Part shown: positions 23,802 to 33,615 of the stretch, in pieces | How the letters are laid out: the number at the start of each line of letters is the position of its first letter | Position numbering within the stretch: the first letter of the stretch is position 1 | Origin: Pradoshia eiseniae | GTDB taxonomy: Bacteria > Bacillota > Bacilli > Bacillales > Pradoshiaceae | NCBI RefSeq assembly: GCF_002946355.1 | Contig: NZ_PKOZ01000009.1 | Coordinates: 1-61,189 of the forward strand | DNA: 61,189 bases | Direction: 5' to 3' | The notes under the pieces: model-generated | Told to the model about the DNA's origin: nothing | The model's database searches: none | Seen by the model: only the letters and a program-made list of their open reading frames with translations | Translations under genes and position numbers: made by a program

Positions 23802-26242
23802 CATCAACAGAAAAATACCGCGATCTTCCCCTAGAGGAAGTCATTGGCGACCGTTTCGGACGCTATAGTAAATACATTATTCAGGACCGTGCCCTCCCCG
23901 ATGCGAGGGACGGCCTGAAGCCTGTTCAGCGCAGGATTCTTTATGCGATGCATCATGACGGGAACACAAATGAAAAACCGTATCGTAAGTCTGCGAAAAC
24001 CGTCGGACTTGTTATCGGTAATTACCATCCGCATGGGGATTCCTCTGTTTATGAAGCAATGGTGCGGATGAGCCAGGATTGGAAGCTGCGCCGCGAGTTA
24101 ATTCAAATGCACGGCAATAACGGCAGCGTCGATGGCGACCCGCCAGCAGCGATGCGTTACACGGAAGCAAGATTGTCTTCAATTGCGGGGCAATTATTAA
24201 GTGATATTGACAAGCACACGGTTGATTTCGTGCCGAACTTTGACGATACGGCTGAGGAGCCGGTTGTTTTGCCGGCGAAATATCCAAACCTTTTGGTGAA
24301 CGGCTCAACTGGTATATCTGCTGGCTATGCAACCGAAATTCCGCCACATAATCTTGGCGAAATAGTGGATGCGACCATCATGCGTATTGATAAGCCGAAT
24401 TGTACGGTCGATGATTTGATGGAAGTGGTCAAAGGACCTGATTTCCCGACAGGGGGGATTATCCAAGGGGCTGACGGAATCAAGAAGGCATATGAAACCG
24501 GTAAAGGGAAGATAGTCATCCGCAGTAAGACAGAGATAGAAACCTTGCGCGGCGGAAGGCAGCAAATTCTCATTACGGAAATCCCGTTTGATGTGAATAA
24601 GGCCTCTCTTGTCAAAAAAATCGATGAGCTTCGCCTTGATCGTAAGCTGGAAGGCATTTCAGAGGTTCGGGACGAAACGGACCGTACAGGTCTTCGAATC
24701 GTCATTGAGTTAAAGAAGGAAATTGATTCTGATGTCATCCTCCAATACTTATTTAAGAACACCGATCTTCAGGTTACATATAACTTCAATATGGTCGCTA
24801 TCTATAAGAAACGTCCTCAATTAATGGGATTGCGTGAGATGCTTGATGCCTATATCAATCATAGGAAAGAGGTCATTACAAGACGCTCTGAATTTGAATT
24901 GAAGAAGGCTCGCGAGCGAGAGCATATCGTTCAAGGTTTGATCAAGATGATCTCCATCCTGGACCGTGTCATTGCAACGATTCGCGCCTCACATGACAAG
25001 ATGGATGCCAAGAAGAACCTCGTTGCAGAGTACGGGTTCTCCCAGGCACAAGCGGAAGCAATTGTTTCCTTGCAATTATATCGTTTGACGAATACGGATA
25101 TTACCGCCCTTCAGAATGAAGCGACAGAGCTTCAGGCGAAGATTGCAGAGCTTAGCGCGATTCTTGAAAGCGAGAAAAAGCTGATGTCTGTCATTAAGAA
25201 GGAACTGAAAGAAGTGAAGAAGGGCTATGCCGATTCTCGCCGCTCACAAATTGAAGCGAAGATCGAAGACATTAAGATTAATCTTGACGTCTTGATTCCA
25301 AGTGAGGATGTTATCGTGACGGTAACGAAGGAAGGCTATATCAAACGGACAAGCCTGCGTTCTTATACGGCAAGCGGCGGCCAGGACTTCGGCATGAAAG
25401 AAGGGGACCGCATCCTTCATAAGATGGATATCAATACGACGGATACCCTCTTGTTATTCACAAATAAAGGCAGCTATATTTATTGTCCAGTCCATTTGCT
25501 GCCTGATATCAGATGGAAGGATGCAGGCCAGCATATAAGCAGCATTGTGCCAATTGATAAAGATGATTGCATTGTCAAAGCCATCTCTGTCTCCGATTTC
25601 GACAAGCCTGGCTATTTGCTGTTTATCACCAAGAACGGTATGGCGAAGAAATCTGAGCTCGGTTTATATAAAGCGACGCGTTATTCAAAACCGTTGGTTG
25701 CCTTAAACCTAAAGGGCAATGATGAAGTAGTGGATATCCATCTGACAGATGGCAGCAGTACGGTATTTTTGGCCACATCTCATGGATATGGTCTTATGTT
25801 CAAGGAAGAAGATGTCCCTGTCATTGGCGCTAGAGCAGCTGGTGTGAAAGGGATTAACTTGAAGGATGATGACTTCGTCGTCAGCGGGAAGGTATTTACA
25901 GAGGATAGCTCCTCGATGATCGCTCTTGTCACGCACAGGGGAGCTGTGAAGAAAATGAAGAGGTCTGAATTTGAGTTAGGCACGCGTGCGAAAAGAGGCG
26001 TGGTCATGCTCCGTGAGCTTAAGAAAAATCCGCACAAAGTCGTTGGCATTGAATTGCTCGACGATATGGATCAGCTAGTGATTGAGTCCGAGAAAGGCAA
26101 AATGGAAGAAATCAGCTCCTTCCAATTGCGCCCGAGTGACCGTTATTCGAACGGTTCGTTCTTCATGGATGAAGCAGAGAGCGGTCCAATTATCGACCAA
26201 TGGGTAGTGAAGGCCGCAAAAATAGAGAATGAACCTAAATAA
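23798..26242 (+). CDS. parC: DNA topoisomerase IV subunit A
   Basis: An 814-residue DNA-cleaving subunit. The catalytic tyrosine is Y121 in AAMRYTEARLS; the quinolone-resistance region GNYHPHGDSSVYEAMVRMSQ has serines at the usual positions, as in susceptible strains. The C-terminal domain contains the beta-pinwheel repeats (GYIKRTSLRSY, GMAKKSELGLY, GAVKKMKRSEF). The ATG overlaps parE by 4 bp, indicating translational coupling. Perfect hairpin terminator follows. Confidence 0.97.
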   Translation: MTSTEKYRDLPLEEVIGDRFGRYSKYIIQDRALPDARDGLKPVQRRILYAMHHDGNTNEKPYRKSAKTVGLVIGNYHPHGDSSVYEAMVRMSQDWKLRRELIQMHGNNGSVDGDPPAAMRYTEARLSSIAGQLLSDIDKHTVDFVPNFDDTAEEPVVLPAKYPNLLVNGSTGISAGYATEIPPHNLGEIVDATIMRIDKPNCTVDDLMEVVKGPDFPTGGIIQGADGIKKAYETGKGKIVIRSKTEIETLRGGRQQILITEIPFDVNKASLVKKIDELRLDRKLEGISEVRDETDRTGLRIVIELKKEIDSDVILQYLFKNTDLQVTYNFNMVAIYKKRPQLMGLREMLDAYINHRKEVITRRSEFELKKAREREHIVQGLIKMISILDRVIATIRASHDKMDAKKNLVAEYGFSQAQAEAIVSLQLYRLTNTDITALQNEATELQAKIAELSAILESEKKLMSVIKKELKEVKKGYADSRRSQIEAKIEDIKINLDVLIPSEDVIVTVTKEGYIKRTSLRSYTASGGQDFGMKEGDRILHKMDINTTDTLLLFTNKGSYIYCPVHLLPDIRWKDAGQHISSIVPIDKDDCIVKAISVSDFDKPGYLLFITKNGMAKKSELGLYKATRYSKPLVALNLKGNDEVVDIHLTDGSSTVFLATSHGYGLMFKEEDVPVIGARAAGVKGINLKDDDFVVSGKVFTEDSSSMIALVTHRGAVKKMKRSEFELGTRAKRGVVMLRELKKNPHKVVGIELLDDMDQLVIESEKGKMEEISSFQLRPSDRYSNGSFFMDEAESGPIIDQWVVKAAKIENEPK

Positions 26243-26257
26243 AATCGAATGCAAAGA

Positions 26258-26289
26258 AACCGCGAGGCTTAGTATCTCGCGGTTTTTTC
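26258..26289 (+). terminator. parEC terminator
   Basis: AACCGCGAG/CTCGCGGTT followed by TTTT. Confidence 0.93.
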
Positions 26290-26363
26290 TATGTCAGGAA
26301 TCGAATAATTTACGGGTTGCAAGCAAAACATAAAAATAATAATGAGTAAACAAAGGAGCTGAA

Positions 26364-27110
26364 ATGATGAAGGCCGTAAAGTATGTCTTTCTTTGCGCTT
26401 GTTTTTTATTCGTGAATTTCCCCTTGCAGGCGGATGCCGCACAGAAGAGCGAGGAGGTTAAGCTAAAATCCTATATGATTGATGTCACGGGCGATGGCCA
26501 GAAAGATCAGCTGACATTGTACGGAATCCCTTTTAATGAGAAAACCAAGTATTTTAAGGAATTTAAATTGGTTTCAATTAATCAAAAGGGAAAAGCCGTG
26601 CATCACGTCACAGGCGGATTCAGCCCTAGCTTACTCTTTGCGGATATAAATTCAGATCGGGCATTAGAGGTTATCCTCGAAATTCCGACAGGAGGCAGTG
26701 CTCATTCATGTGATTATTACGCATTCAATGTGTACAATCAAGAAATTGAAGAGCTTCCATTGCCCAAGCCGCTCAATCTTAACGGATCGTTTAAAAATAA
26801 CTACCGGGCAAACTTTATTATACCGGAGAATAACCAGTCCTTTGTATTGAACTTAATTAAGCATAAACCGGTCTATGATAAGCTTGGCCTGTATAAAAAG
26901 GGCAAGTTAAATGAACCACAGGAAACATTGATTGGGGAATTTCATTCTCTGACAGCCAAGGATGTCAACCATGATGGGATCAATGAGCTGATTGGTAAGC
27001 AAACCATATCTGGAGCATCGGTTTCTGACGTGATTGCGGAGGTATCTTCCTTCTGGAATTATGAGCAGGAAAAATGGGTGTTAAAAAACGTATTGGTTAA
27101 CTCGAAATAA
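26364..27110 (+). CDS. secreted VCBS/FG-GAP-like repeat protein
   Basis: A 248-residue protein with a clear signal peptide (residues 1-26, cleavage likely after ADA). Three D-x-(T/N)-x-D-(G/R) loops resembling calcium-binding FG-GAP/VCBS blades are visible: DVTGDGQKDQL, DINSDRALEVIL and DVNHDGINELIG. It is probably an extracellular beta-propeller-type fragment of unknown ligand. Two adjacent ATGs follow AAGGAG; the second (26367) has the better spacing. Single gene. Confidence 0.75.
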   Translation: MMKAVKYVFLCACFLFVNFPLQADAAQKSEEVKLKSYMIDVTGDGQKDQLTLYGIPFNEKTKYFKEFKLVSINQKGKAVHHVTGGFSPSLLFADINSDRALEVILEIPTGGSAHSCDYYAFNVYNQEIEELPLPKPLNLNGSFKNNYRANFIIPENNQSFVLNLIKHKPVYDKLGLYKKGKLNEPQETLIGEFHSLTAKDVNHDGINELIGKQTISGASVSDVIAEVSSFWNYEQEKWVLKNVLVNSK

Positions 27111-27172
27111 TCACCAATGCTAGGCGAATGACATAGGATGCTCTATATATCACTTTAATGGAGTGAGCGCCT

Positions 27173-27628
27173 ATGTCAGTTTTATTAAATCGCTTGACGG
27201 TCTTTTTTAATCCTCCATATGGATCAAACGGTCCAGTCGAGGGTCGTACCTACACACTGACTCATTCGGATGAAACAGGAGATTTATTTCTCAGCATTGG
27301 AAGTGGGATAGACTCTTCAAAGATCAATTGGAAGATGCGAGATGAAGTGATTGGCAATTGGCAAATCAGAGGAGGTCAATACTATCTTGTATGTTCCGTT
27401 CACATAAGCGGCGGGGAATTTGATGAGAAAAAAGCACGAGCACGCTTTTCCATCTTTCAAGAGGAATTGCCGCTAGCCTTAAAGGGAATCATTAATGGTG
27501 ATAAAGGATTATTCACCTATTATCCATGGCTTTTGAACGCTCCCATACAAGTCGAGTTTTCCTCTGTTTATCCTGAATTTAATCAAGTAATGTATTATGG
27601 AATGGCGCGGCATTATCAGGAAGGATAG
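27173..27628 (+). CDS. staygreen family protein
   Basis: A 151-residue protein. LTVFFNPPYGS then EGRTYTLTHSDETGDLFLSI and G match the N-terminal signature of the staygreen family, whose plant members (SGR/NYE) remove Mg from chlorophyll a. Bacterial members occur in non-photosynthetic Firmicutes with unknown natural substrate. The 151-residue length fits the bacterial form. The stop codon lies inside the terminator stem. It is not in an evident operon. Confidence 0.82.
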   Translation: MSVLLNRLTVFFNPPYGSNGPVEGRTYTLTHSDETGDLFLSIGSGIDSSKINWKMRDEVIGNWQIRGGQYYLVCSVHISGGEFDEKKARARFSIFQEELPLALKGIINGDKGLFTYYPWLLNAPIQVEFSSVYPEFNQVMYYGMARHYQEG

Positions 27629-27646
27629 CAGAGGCTATCCTTTTGT
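27623..27646 (+). terminator. terminator overlapping the staygreen stop codon
   Basis: GGATAGC/GCTATCC stem followed by TTTTG. Confidence 0.8.
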
Positions 27647-27694
27647 TGTTTTTTCCGATTCATGTAAAATGAACTTACAAAGGGGTGGTGAATA

Positions 27695-28234
27695 ATGAAG
27701 CTTCAATACGAATTAAATATGGAAGATATCATTCAATATTATTTACATATGAGCCATACATCCCTGCCCTTTAAAAAAGTCGTCAGGAGGAGAAAGGTGC
27801 GATTTTTTATCACTCTGTTCATCCTCTTCATCATATACTCATTCATCTGGCCGGTAACAAATCAATTGCTTTATTATGTGTTATGTGCCGTAATCTCCAT
27901 GGCAGGAGCTTATTTGTATTCCTTTTATATTTTTTACCGGATAGGAAGGAGTCTCCGCAAGTTTCACTCGAAGGGAAAAGGAGGACTATACGGTAAGAAA
28001 GTTGTCGAAATGACTGAGCTGGGTGTAACAAATCAGACAGGTGAAGGCGAACCTGTAAGATATGAATGGCAGACAATCAGGGAAGTTTACATAACAAAAT
28101 TATATGTATTTATTCATGTAAATGAGTTGATTGTCATCCTCATCCCAAGAAGAGCATTTGCCGATAATGATGCGTGGGTGCAATTCATAGATAAGCTAAA
28201 ATCCTTTCAAGCAGAACGGAGGGAAAGGCATTGA
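27695..28234 (+). CDS. YcxB-like membrane protein
   Basis: A 179-residue protein with two membrane segments (about residues 34-52 and 58-80) and a C-terminal cytoplasmic domain reading VVEMTELGVTNQTGEGEPVR and RYEWQTIREVYITKLYVFIH, the YcxB-like/PH-like fold. Function unknown. The ribosome binding site is AGGGGTGG. Its stop overlaps the TTG start of the next gene (TTGA), so the two are translationally coupled. Confidence 0.75.
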   Translation: MKLQYELNMEDIIQYYLHMSHTSLPFKKVVRRRKVRFFITLFILFIIYSFIWPVTNQLLYYVLCAVISMAGAYLYSFYIFYRIGRSLRKFHSKGKGGLYGKKVVEMTELGVTNQTGEGEPVRYEWQTIREVYITKLYVFIHVNELIVILIPRRAFADNDAWVQFIDKLKSFQAERRERH

Positions 28235-28737
28235 AAGAGTTAAAAATTATTGCCCTATCCGATACACATATGCCGAGAATGGCGAAGGGGCTGCCATCAA
28301 CGCTTGTCAAAGAGCTTATGGATGCTGATCTCATTCTGCATGCAGGAGATTGGCAAACGGAGGCCGTATATGAAGAGCTAAGTAAATTTGCTCCAGTTGA
28401 TGGGGTATGTGGAAACGTGGACAAAGAAGAGCTGATTGAAAGATTCGGAATGAAGAAAATTCTTGAATTTTGCGGTTTTCGCATTGGGCTAGTTCACGGT
28501 CATGGAAGAAAAGGAACGACCGAGCAGCGCGCATTGGCTGCCTTCAAAGAAGAGAATGTAAATCTCATCATATATGGTCATTCTCATATTCCAGTTTTAA
28601 AAGAAATCGACGGACTCACTCTCCTTAACCCAGGCTCTCCAACAGACAAACGCCGTCAACCATATTATTCATTCGCTATCATCCGGATCGGCGAGGAGAT
28701 GAATGTGGAGCATGTTTATTATCAAAGCAAGACATAG
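28231..28737 (+). CDS. YfcE-type metallophosphoesterase
   Basis: A 168-residue calcineurin-like phosphoesterase. Metal-site motifs: SDTHMPR (D, H), HAGDW, GNVDKEE (in place of GNCD), LVHGHGRK and YGHSHIPVLKE. This is the small Vps29/YfcE class that hydrolyses phosphodiesters or phosphomonoesters; the substrate is unknown. The TTG start overlaps the upstream stop by 4 bp, and GGAGGGAAAGG precedes it. Confidence 0.88.
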   Translation: MKELKIIALSDTHMPRMAKGLPSTLVKELMDADLILHAGDWQTEAVYEELSKFAPVDGVCGNVDKEELIERFGMKKILEFCGFRIGLVHGHGRKGTTEQRALAAFKEENVNLIIYGHSHIPVLKEIDGLTLLNPGSPTDKRRQPYYSFAIIRIGEEMNVEHVYYQSKT

Positions 28738-28776
28738 CCCATACGGTTAAAAAGTGAATAAAAATGGAGGGGTAAG

Positions 28777-29430
28777 ATGAACCATATCCGAGCATTGATT
28801 CGAGGAAGCAAGACCCTTTTGGGCCCTTTTCCTGAAATTAATACTGACAATGGAGGTGTCTGCCCATACCAGCTTTTCTTAGAATGGTTTGACTCAGCCG
28901 TACAACATGGAATCTATGAGCCTCATGCCATGACTCTTTCAACGATCGATCGTTATGGCCATCCTGATGCAAGGGTGTTAATCCTAAAAGATGTGGATAA
29001 AGAGGGGTGGTATTTTGCTTCCAGCTCGAAAAGCGAAAAAGGAAAACAGATACATGATAACCCACCGGTTTCTTTAACTTTCTATTGGCCACAAATAGGA
29101 AGACAAATCCGGATTCGCGGTGCAGCCGAGATGATGGATCAAGAAACTAATAAAGAAGATTTTCTGCAACGCGGAATTACGGCACGAGCGATTGCTTTAC
29201 TAGATAAACAAAGTTCCCCATTAGATGATAACCAGACGCTTGATTTTCTATTAGAAGAGAAATTAAAGTGGCTAAAAGTTAATCAGCAAGCAATCTATCC
29301 ATATTGGACTGTGTACAGAGTAAAAGCGCAAGAAGTTGAGTTTTGGCAGGCACATACAGAACGCAAGCATGTTAGGCTAAAGTTTGCTCGAAGCAATGAT
29401 CAATGGGTAAAAAAGCAATTATGGCCATGA
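28777..29430 (+). CDS. pyridoxamine 5'-phosphate oxidase (PdxH-like)
   Basis: A 217-residue FMN split-barrel protein. EPHAMTLSTIDRYGHPDARV, ILKDVDKEGWYFASSSKSEK then GKQIHDNPP and VSLTFYWPQIGRQIRIRGAA match PdxH, and the C-terminal VEFWQAHTERKHVRLKF followed by WVKKQLWP is the PdxH dimerisation region. It would oxidise PNP or PMP to PLP, or act as a related FMN oxidase (PhzG-like). Bacillus makes PLP mainly with PdxST, so salvage is the likely role. Confidence 0.8.
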   Translation: MNHIRALIRGSKTLLGPFPEINTDNGGVCPYQLFLEWFDSAVQHGIYEPHAMTLSTIDRYGHPDARVLILKDVDKEGWYFASSSKSEKGKQIHDNPPVSLTFYWPQIGRQIRIRGAAEMMDQETNKEDFLQRGITARAIALLDKQSSPLDDNQTLDFLLEEKLKWLKVNQQAIYPYWTVYRVKAQEVEFWQAHTERKHVRLKFARSNDQWVKKQLWP

Positions 29431-29458
29431 AAAATTGGCGCAAATGAATGTTTACTTA

Positions 29459-29492
29459 AAAAGACCGTTTCTTTCGGAAGCGGCTTTTTTAT
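29459..29492 (+). terminator. terminator after the PdxH-like gene
   Basis: Imperfect AAGACCGTTTC/GGAAGCGGCTT stem followed by TTTT. Confidence 0.75.
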
Positions 29493-29603
29493 TTCTCAAT
29501 TATTATTAAATTACATTATTTTTAACTTATTACATTAATAAATCCCTATAGTAATCCATTGTTATACTAATATCTCAAAAATAATTGGGAATTAATTGCA
29601 ATC

Positions 29604-29657
29604 GGTAAATATTTAGTGATACGCTAAAGTAAAGGTAAATACAGGTAAATGTTTTAC
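29604..29657 (+). promoter_or_regulatory. GGTAAAT repeats and GTAAA-N3-TTTAC palindrome before a LacI-type gene
   Basis: GGTAAAT occurs at 29604, 29634 and 29644 (steps of 30 and 10 bp, near whole helical turns). The last copy is part of the perfect palindrome GTAAA-TGT-TTTAC at 29645-29657, which looks like a LacI/GalR operator 25 bp before the start codon. It is a candidate autoregulatory site. Confidence 0.5.
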
Positions 29658-29669
29658 TAAACCGAGTGA

Positions 29670-30644
<975 letters not shown>

Positions 30645-30727
30645 GCTTTCTTGTAAATGAAAGGCTAAAATAATCGGGAAATGGGTATTAATCATGTTAC
30701 CAAACAAAAAAGTAGGCGGTATTTGCA

Positions 30728-31228
30728 ATGAAAAAAAAGAGACGGAAATCAAAGACACTGGTATGGTGGGGGTTAGCAGCGGCATTCCTGATTGCCAGCG
30801 GGTCTGCTATATACATGTACTTCACCGTTATTAAGCCGCAGGAAGATTTAAAGACACAAATCGAGGAAAACCCGCCAAGCGGAGTGACAGCAGAGCTCGC
30901 TGCGATGATTGCGGATGCTCATGAACGATACAATGAGCTTACCGGTTTCGGCAATATTGATGAATTAGATCAGGACAAGTCCATTGTCTTATCTAAACGA
31001 GTGTATAAAGAAACTTTAGAAGTTTTAGATGAAGGAATTGTCGATGAGCAGCTTGAGAAGGATATGATAACTATACACCAGCTTGCAAAAGAAACCTCTG
31101 TTAATCCCAACAAGGAGCAAGTTCGGCGCTTGCATCGCTATTTTCACGATCTAGACATAGCCGTTAATCGATATGAAGAAACGAATACGATCTTCGGGGT
31201 TACAGAGACATTAGGAAAACCACAGTAA
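30728..31228 (+). CDS. single-span membrane protein, unknown
   Basis: A 166-residue protein with a basic N-terminus (KKKRRKSK), one membrane segment (about residues 12-33) and a mostly helical, charged extracytoplasmic domain. The weak ribosome binding site and 16-bp gap to the acetyltransferase gene suggest a two-gene unit. No family is recognised. Confidence 0.6.
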   Translation: MKKKRRKSKTLVWWGLAAAFLIASGSAIYMYFTVIKPQEDLKTQIEENPPSGVTAELAAMIADAHERYNELTGFGNIDELDQDKSIVLSKRVYKETLEVLDEGIVDEQLEKDMITIHQLAKETSVNPNKEQVRRLHRYFHDLDIAVNRYEETNTIFGVTETLGKPQ

Positions 31229-31244
31229 AGACTAGGAGAAGTAA

Positions 31245-32156
31245 ATGATGATAACGATTGAAAAGGCTATTATGGCTGATGCCGAAAGGCTAACGGAAAT
31301 CATGAAAAGGACATTTGATGAAGAGGCAAGAAGATGGTTAAAAGACCAAGACATGCGAGATTATAATATCCAGCCTCCCGGTTATTCATCAGTAGAAATG
31401 ACGAAATATATGATTGAGGAATTACATTATTTCAAAATCCTCTATAATAAAGAGCTTGTTGGCGGCATCATCGTGACCACTACTGGCAGATCCTTTGGCA
31501 GAATTGATCGTATTTATATTGATCCTGATTATCAAGGGAGGCGGATAGGTTCAAGAGTCATAGAATTAATTGAGCAGGAATTTCCGGCCATTCGAACATG
31601 GGATCTTGAAACATCTAGTAAACAAGTGAACAACCATCGTTTCTATGAAAAGATGGGATATGAAACAACCTTTGAAACAGAGGATGAATATTGCTATATA
31701 AAGAGAAAAGGACATTCCTTAACCGAAAATCAGGATATCTCCCATGCCCAATATGAACACAGGCAAATGGCCCAATCTGAGTTTTATCAGGTTAATTTAG
31801 AAGGCAGCTCGTTTAGTAACAGCAACCTCATGAATACTCATATAAGTAACTGTAATCTTAGCCATTCAACCTTCCAAAACCTCAATTTCACGCATTCCTT
31901 ATATGCGGATTTAAATCTATCACAAAGTAAGATGAGGTTTGTGACGCTCGCGGGAGTCAGCTTCTTAGATATGAATCTTGGCGAGAAAAACGAGCCGCTC
32001 TCATTTGAAAGATGCAATCTTCAAGGGACGAAAATCCATGACTGTAATCTGCAAAACTTAGCGATTACCGATAGTGACCTGACAGGAATGACCATAAATG
32101 ATATTCCAGTAGAAAAACTTCTTGATGCCTATCATCGAGAGGTACAGAAGAAATAA
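31245..32156 (+). CDS. GNAT acetyltransferase fused to pentapeptide repeats
   Basis: A 303-residue fusion. Residues 1-155 are a GNAT domain: RIDRIYIDPDYQGRRIGSRV is the acetyl-CoA loop (Q/RxxGxG/A) and NNHRFYEKMGY a typical C-terminal motif. Residues 160-295 are pentapeptide repeats of A(D/N)LxX type (VNLEGSSFSNSNLMNTHISN, CNLSHSTFQNLNFTH, CNLQGTKIHDCNLQNLAITD), forming a right-handed quadrilateral beta helix. Pentapeptide proteins such as Qnr and MfpA mimic DNA and bind gyrase, but similar repeats have other uses. The acceptor substrate is unknown. Confidence 0.85.
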   Translation: MMITIEKAIMADAERLTEIMKRTFDEEARRWLKDQDMRDYNIQPPGYSSVEMTKYMIEELHYFKILYNKELVGGIIVTTTGRSFGRIDRIYIDPDYQGRRIGSRVIELIEQEFPAIRTWDLETSSKQVNNHRFYEKMGYETTFETEDEYCYIKRKGHSLTENQDISHAQYEHRQMAQSEFYQVNLEGSSFSNSNLMNTHISNCNLSHSTFQNLNFTHSLYADLNLSQSKMRFVTLAGVSFLDMNLGEKNEPLSFERCNLQGTKIHDCNLQNLAITDSDLTGMTINDIPVEKLLDAYHREVQKK

Positions 32157-32165
32157 TCTTTTACG

Positions 32166-32194
32166 AGCAGCTATTTTCCGGATGGCTGTTTTTC
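32166..32194 (+). terminator. terminator-like hairpin after the GNAT-pentapeptide gene
   Basis: Imperfect AGCAGC/GCTGTT pairing with a T-run. Confidence 0.45.
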
Positions 32195-32223
32195 TATATC
32201 TCCTCTAAATATTTTATCGCTTC

Positions 32224-32967
32224 TTATTTCCAGTCTGTACCATGAAATACTTTAAGGATAAAATCACGGTCAGGCACTTTCAGACGCTCATAGGAGGCTA
32301 TGAAGGATGTCTTGTCATATACCGCTTCTTGTAAATCAATCTTCAGTTCATCCGGAGTAATCTCTACGATAGCATAGGGCGCTGTTTCTTGATGGCTGCA
32401 GCCAAGCGAGCCTGGGTTTAAGTAAATGGTCCGTTCATTTTTGAAATAATGGACAGGATGGTGATGTCCAAATAAAATTAAACGGGCCTCATAATCCTTA
32501 AACAAGGAAGCTATATGATGAAGGGAAGGTTCCACGATTTTGCTGAATGGATCCAAACAGATCGGGTCCGAAAGTTTAGAATGTTGAATATGGTAGTGAG
32601 TCATAAGAATGGAATGGCCCTCTATATTTTTTTGTATTATTATCGGTGATTTTTTGAGCATGGGAATATAGGAGCGGTCAAGATGCTTGGCAATCCACAG
32701 ATGATGTTCTTTCGTTCCGTGATGGCTTGTTGGATATTCTTTTTCTTCAATGAGGGAAAGTATGGCCTCATCATGGTTTCCTGTCACCATAGATACATCA
32801 TTTCTAGAGAATAAGAGACTGAGCACCTCATTGGTATCTGGTCCAATCCCAATCATATCCCCGGTACAATAAATATGCTCAATATCGTTTCGCGCGTCGA
32901 TTTCAGCAAGCGCAGCTTTCAGTGCCGGTGCATTGCCATGTATATCAGTGAGAACGGCTATTTTCAT
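32224..32967 (-). CDS. metallophosphoesterase family protein
   Basis: A 247-residue calcineurin-like phosphoesterase. Metal motifs: LTDIHGNAPAL, CTGDMIGIGPD, VTGNHDEAI, MTHYHIQHS and LFGHHHPVHYF, all intact. The PGSLGCSHQ motif near the end is common in this bacterial class. The ATG at 32967 is chosen because similarity begins at MKIAVLTDIHG; AAGGAG lies 10 nt upstream. The longer frame is unlikely to be translated. Substrate unknown. Confidence 0.88.
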   Translation of the reverse strand: MKIAVLTDIHGNAPALKAALAEIDARNDIEHIYCTGDMIGIGPDTNEVLSLLFSRNDVSMVTGNHDEAILSLIEEKEYPTSHHGTKEHHLWIAKHLDRSYIPMLKKSPIIIQKNIEGHSILMTHYHIQHSKLSDPICLDPFSKIVEPSLHHIASLFKDYEARLILFGHHHPVHYFKNERTIYLNPGSLGCSHQETAPYAIVEITPDELKIDLQEAVYDKTSFIASYERLKVPDRDFILKVFHGTDWK

Positions 32968-33140
32968 TATCCATATACTCCTTTTTCTTTGTTGTTTAGT
33001 CAGCATTATACACTTTCTATGATTCTGTTTGATAAGGGTTTGTTTTTTGGTTGGATAAATTCCGCTATTCCCCGTTTTCCGCCACTTAAAAGGCAAGCGC
33101 TTTCTCTTGTGCATATACTGCAAAAAGGAGGCTTGAAGAC

Positions 33141-33392
33141 ATGATTTTTTGGGGGATATTATTTGTCGGCGGTTTTATTGGCTGGTTTTCAGGGTTATTA
33201 GCTGATGAAGCAATCCCGAATGTGCGAATTGGCAATTTCCTGGCTGGGCTGATTGGCGCTTGGTTTGGAAATATGTCACTGGGAGAGTTCGGACCAGTGA
33301 CAGGCGGATATTATATTTTGCCTGCGTTAATTGGCGCTGTGGCGATGTGCATACTAGTTAGCTGGATCATGTATATGACAAATGATTCTTAA
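33141..33392 (+). CDS. GlsB/YeaQ/YmgE-family small membrane protein
   Basis: An 83-residue protein with three hydrophobic segments and glycine motifs (GGFIGWFSGLLAD, GNFLAGLIGAWFGN, ALIGAVAMCILVSWIMY). The family is often stress-linked and of unknown function. RBS AAAAGGAGG. A terminator follows directly. Confidence 0.85.
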   Translation: MIFWGILFVGGFIGWFSGLLADEAIPNVRIGNFLAGLIGAWFGNMSLGEFGPVTGGYYILPALIGAVAMCILVSWIMYMTNDS

Positions 33393-33408
33393 ATATAGAA
33401 GCTTTCAT

Positions 33409-33430
33409 ACCCCTTTTTAGGGGTTTTTTT
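33409..33430 (+). terminator. terminator after the GlsB-like gene
   Basis: ACCCC/GGGGT stem and seven T. Confidence 0.8.
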
Positions 33431-33615
33431 GTTTTGGAATAAGATGCTGATAGGGGGAATTAGGGCTTAAAATGACAAAATTAACTGCTTTTCGAGAAAA
33501 TATGACAAAAAATGAAAGATTCATAGGTCTAAAGTCATATGGTAAAAACCAATGCTCCTCCTATATAATAGAAAAATGAAAATATAGAAAATATTCAGAC
33601 TAAAGGGGTGGTTTT

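Noticed and set aside
33092..33105. CRE-like (CcpA) site GGCAAGCGCTTTCT before the GlsB-like gene
   Set aside because: One mismatch at the first defined position and no catabolic gene downstream; chance matches of this degenerate motif are expected in 61 kb.
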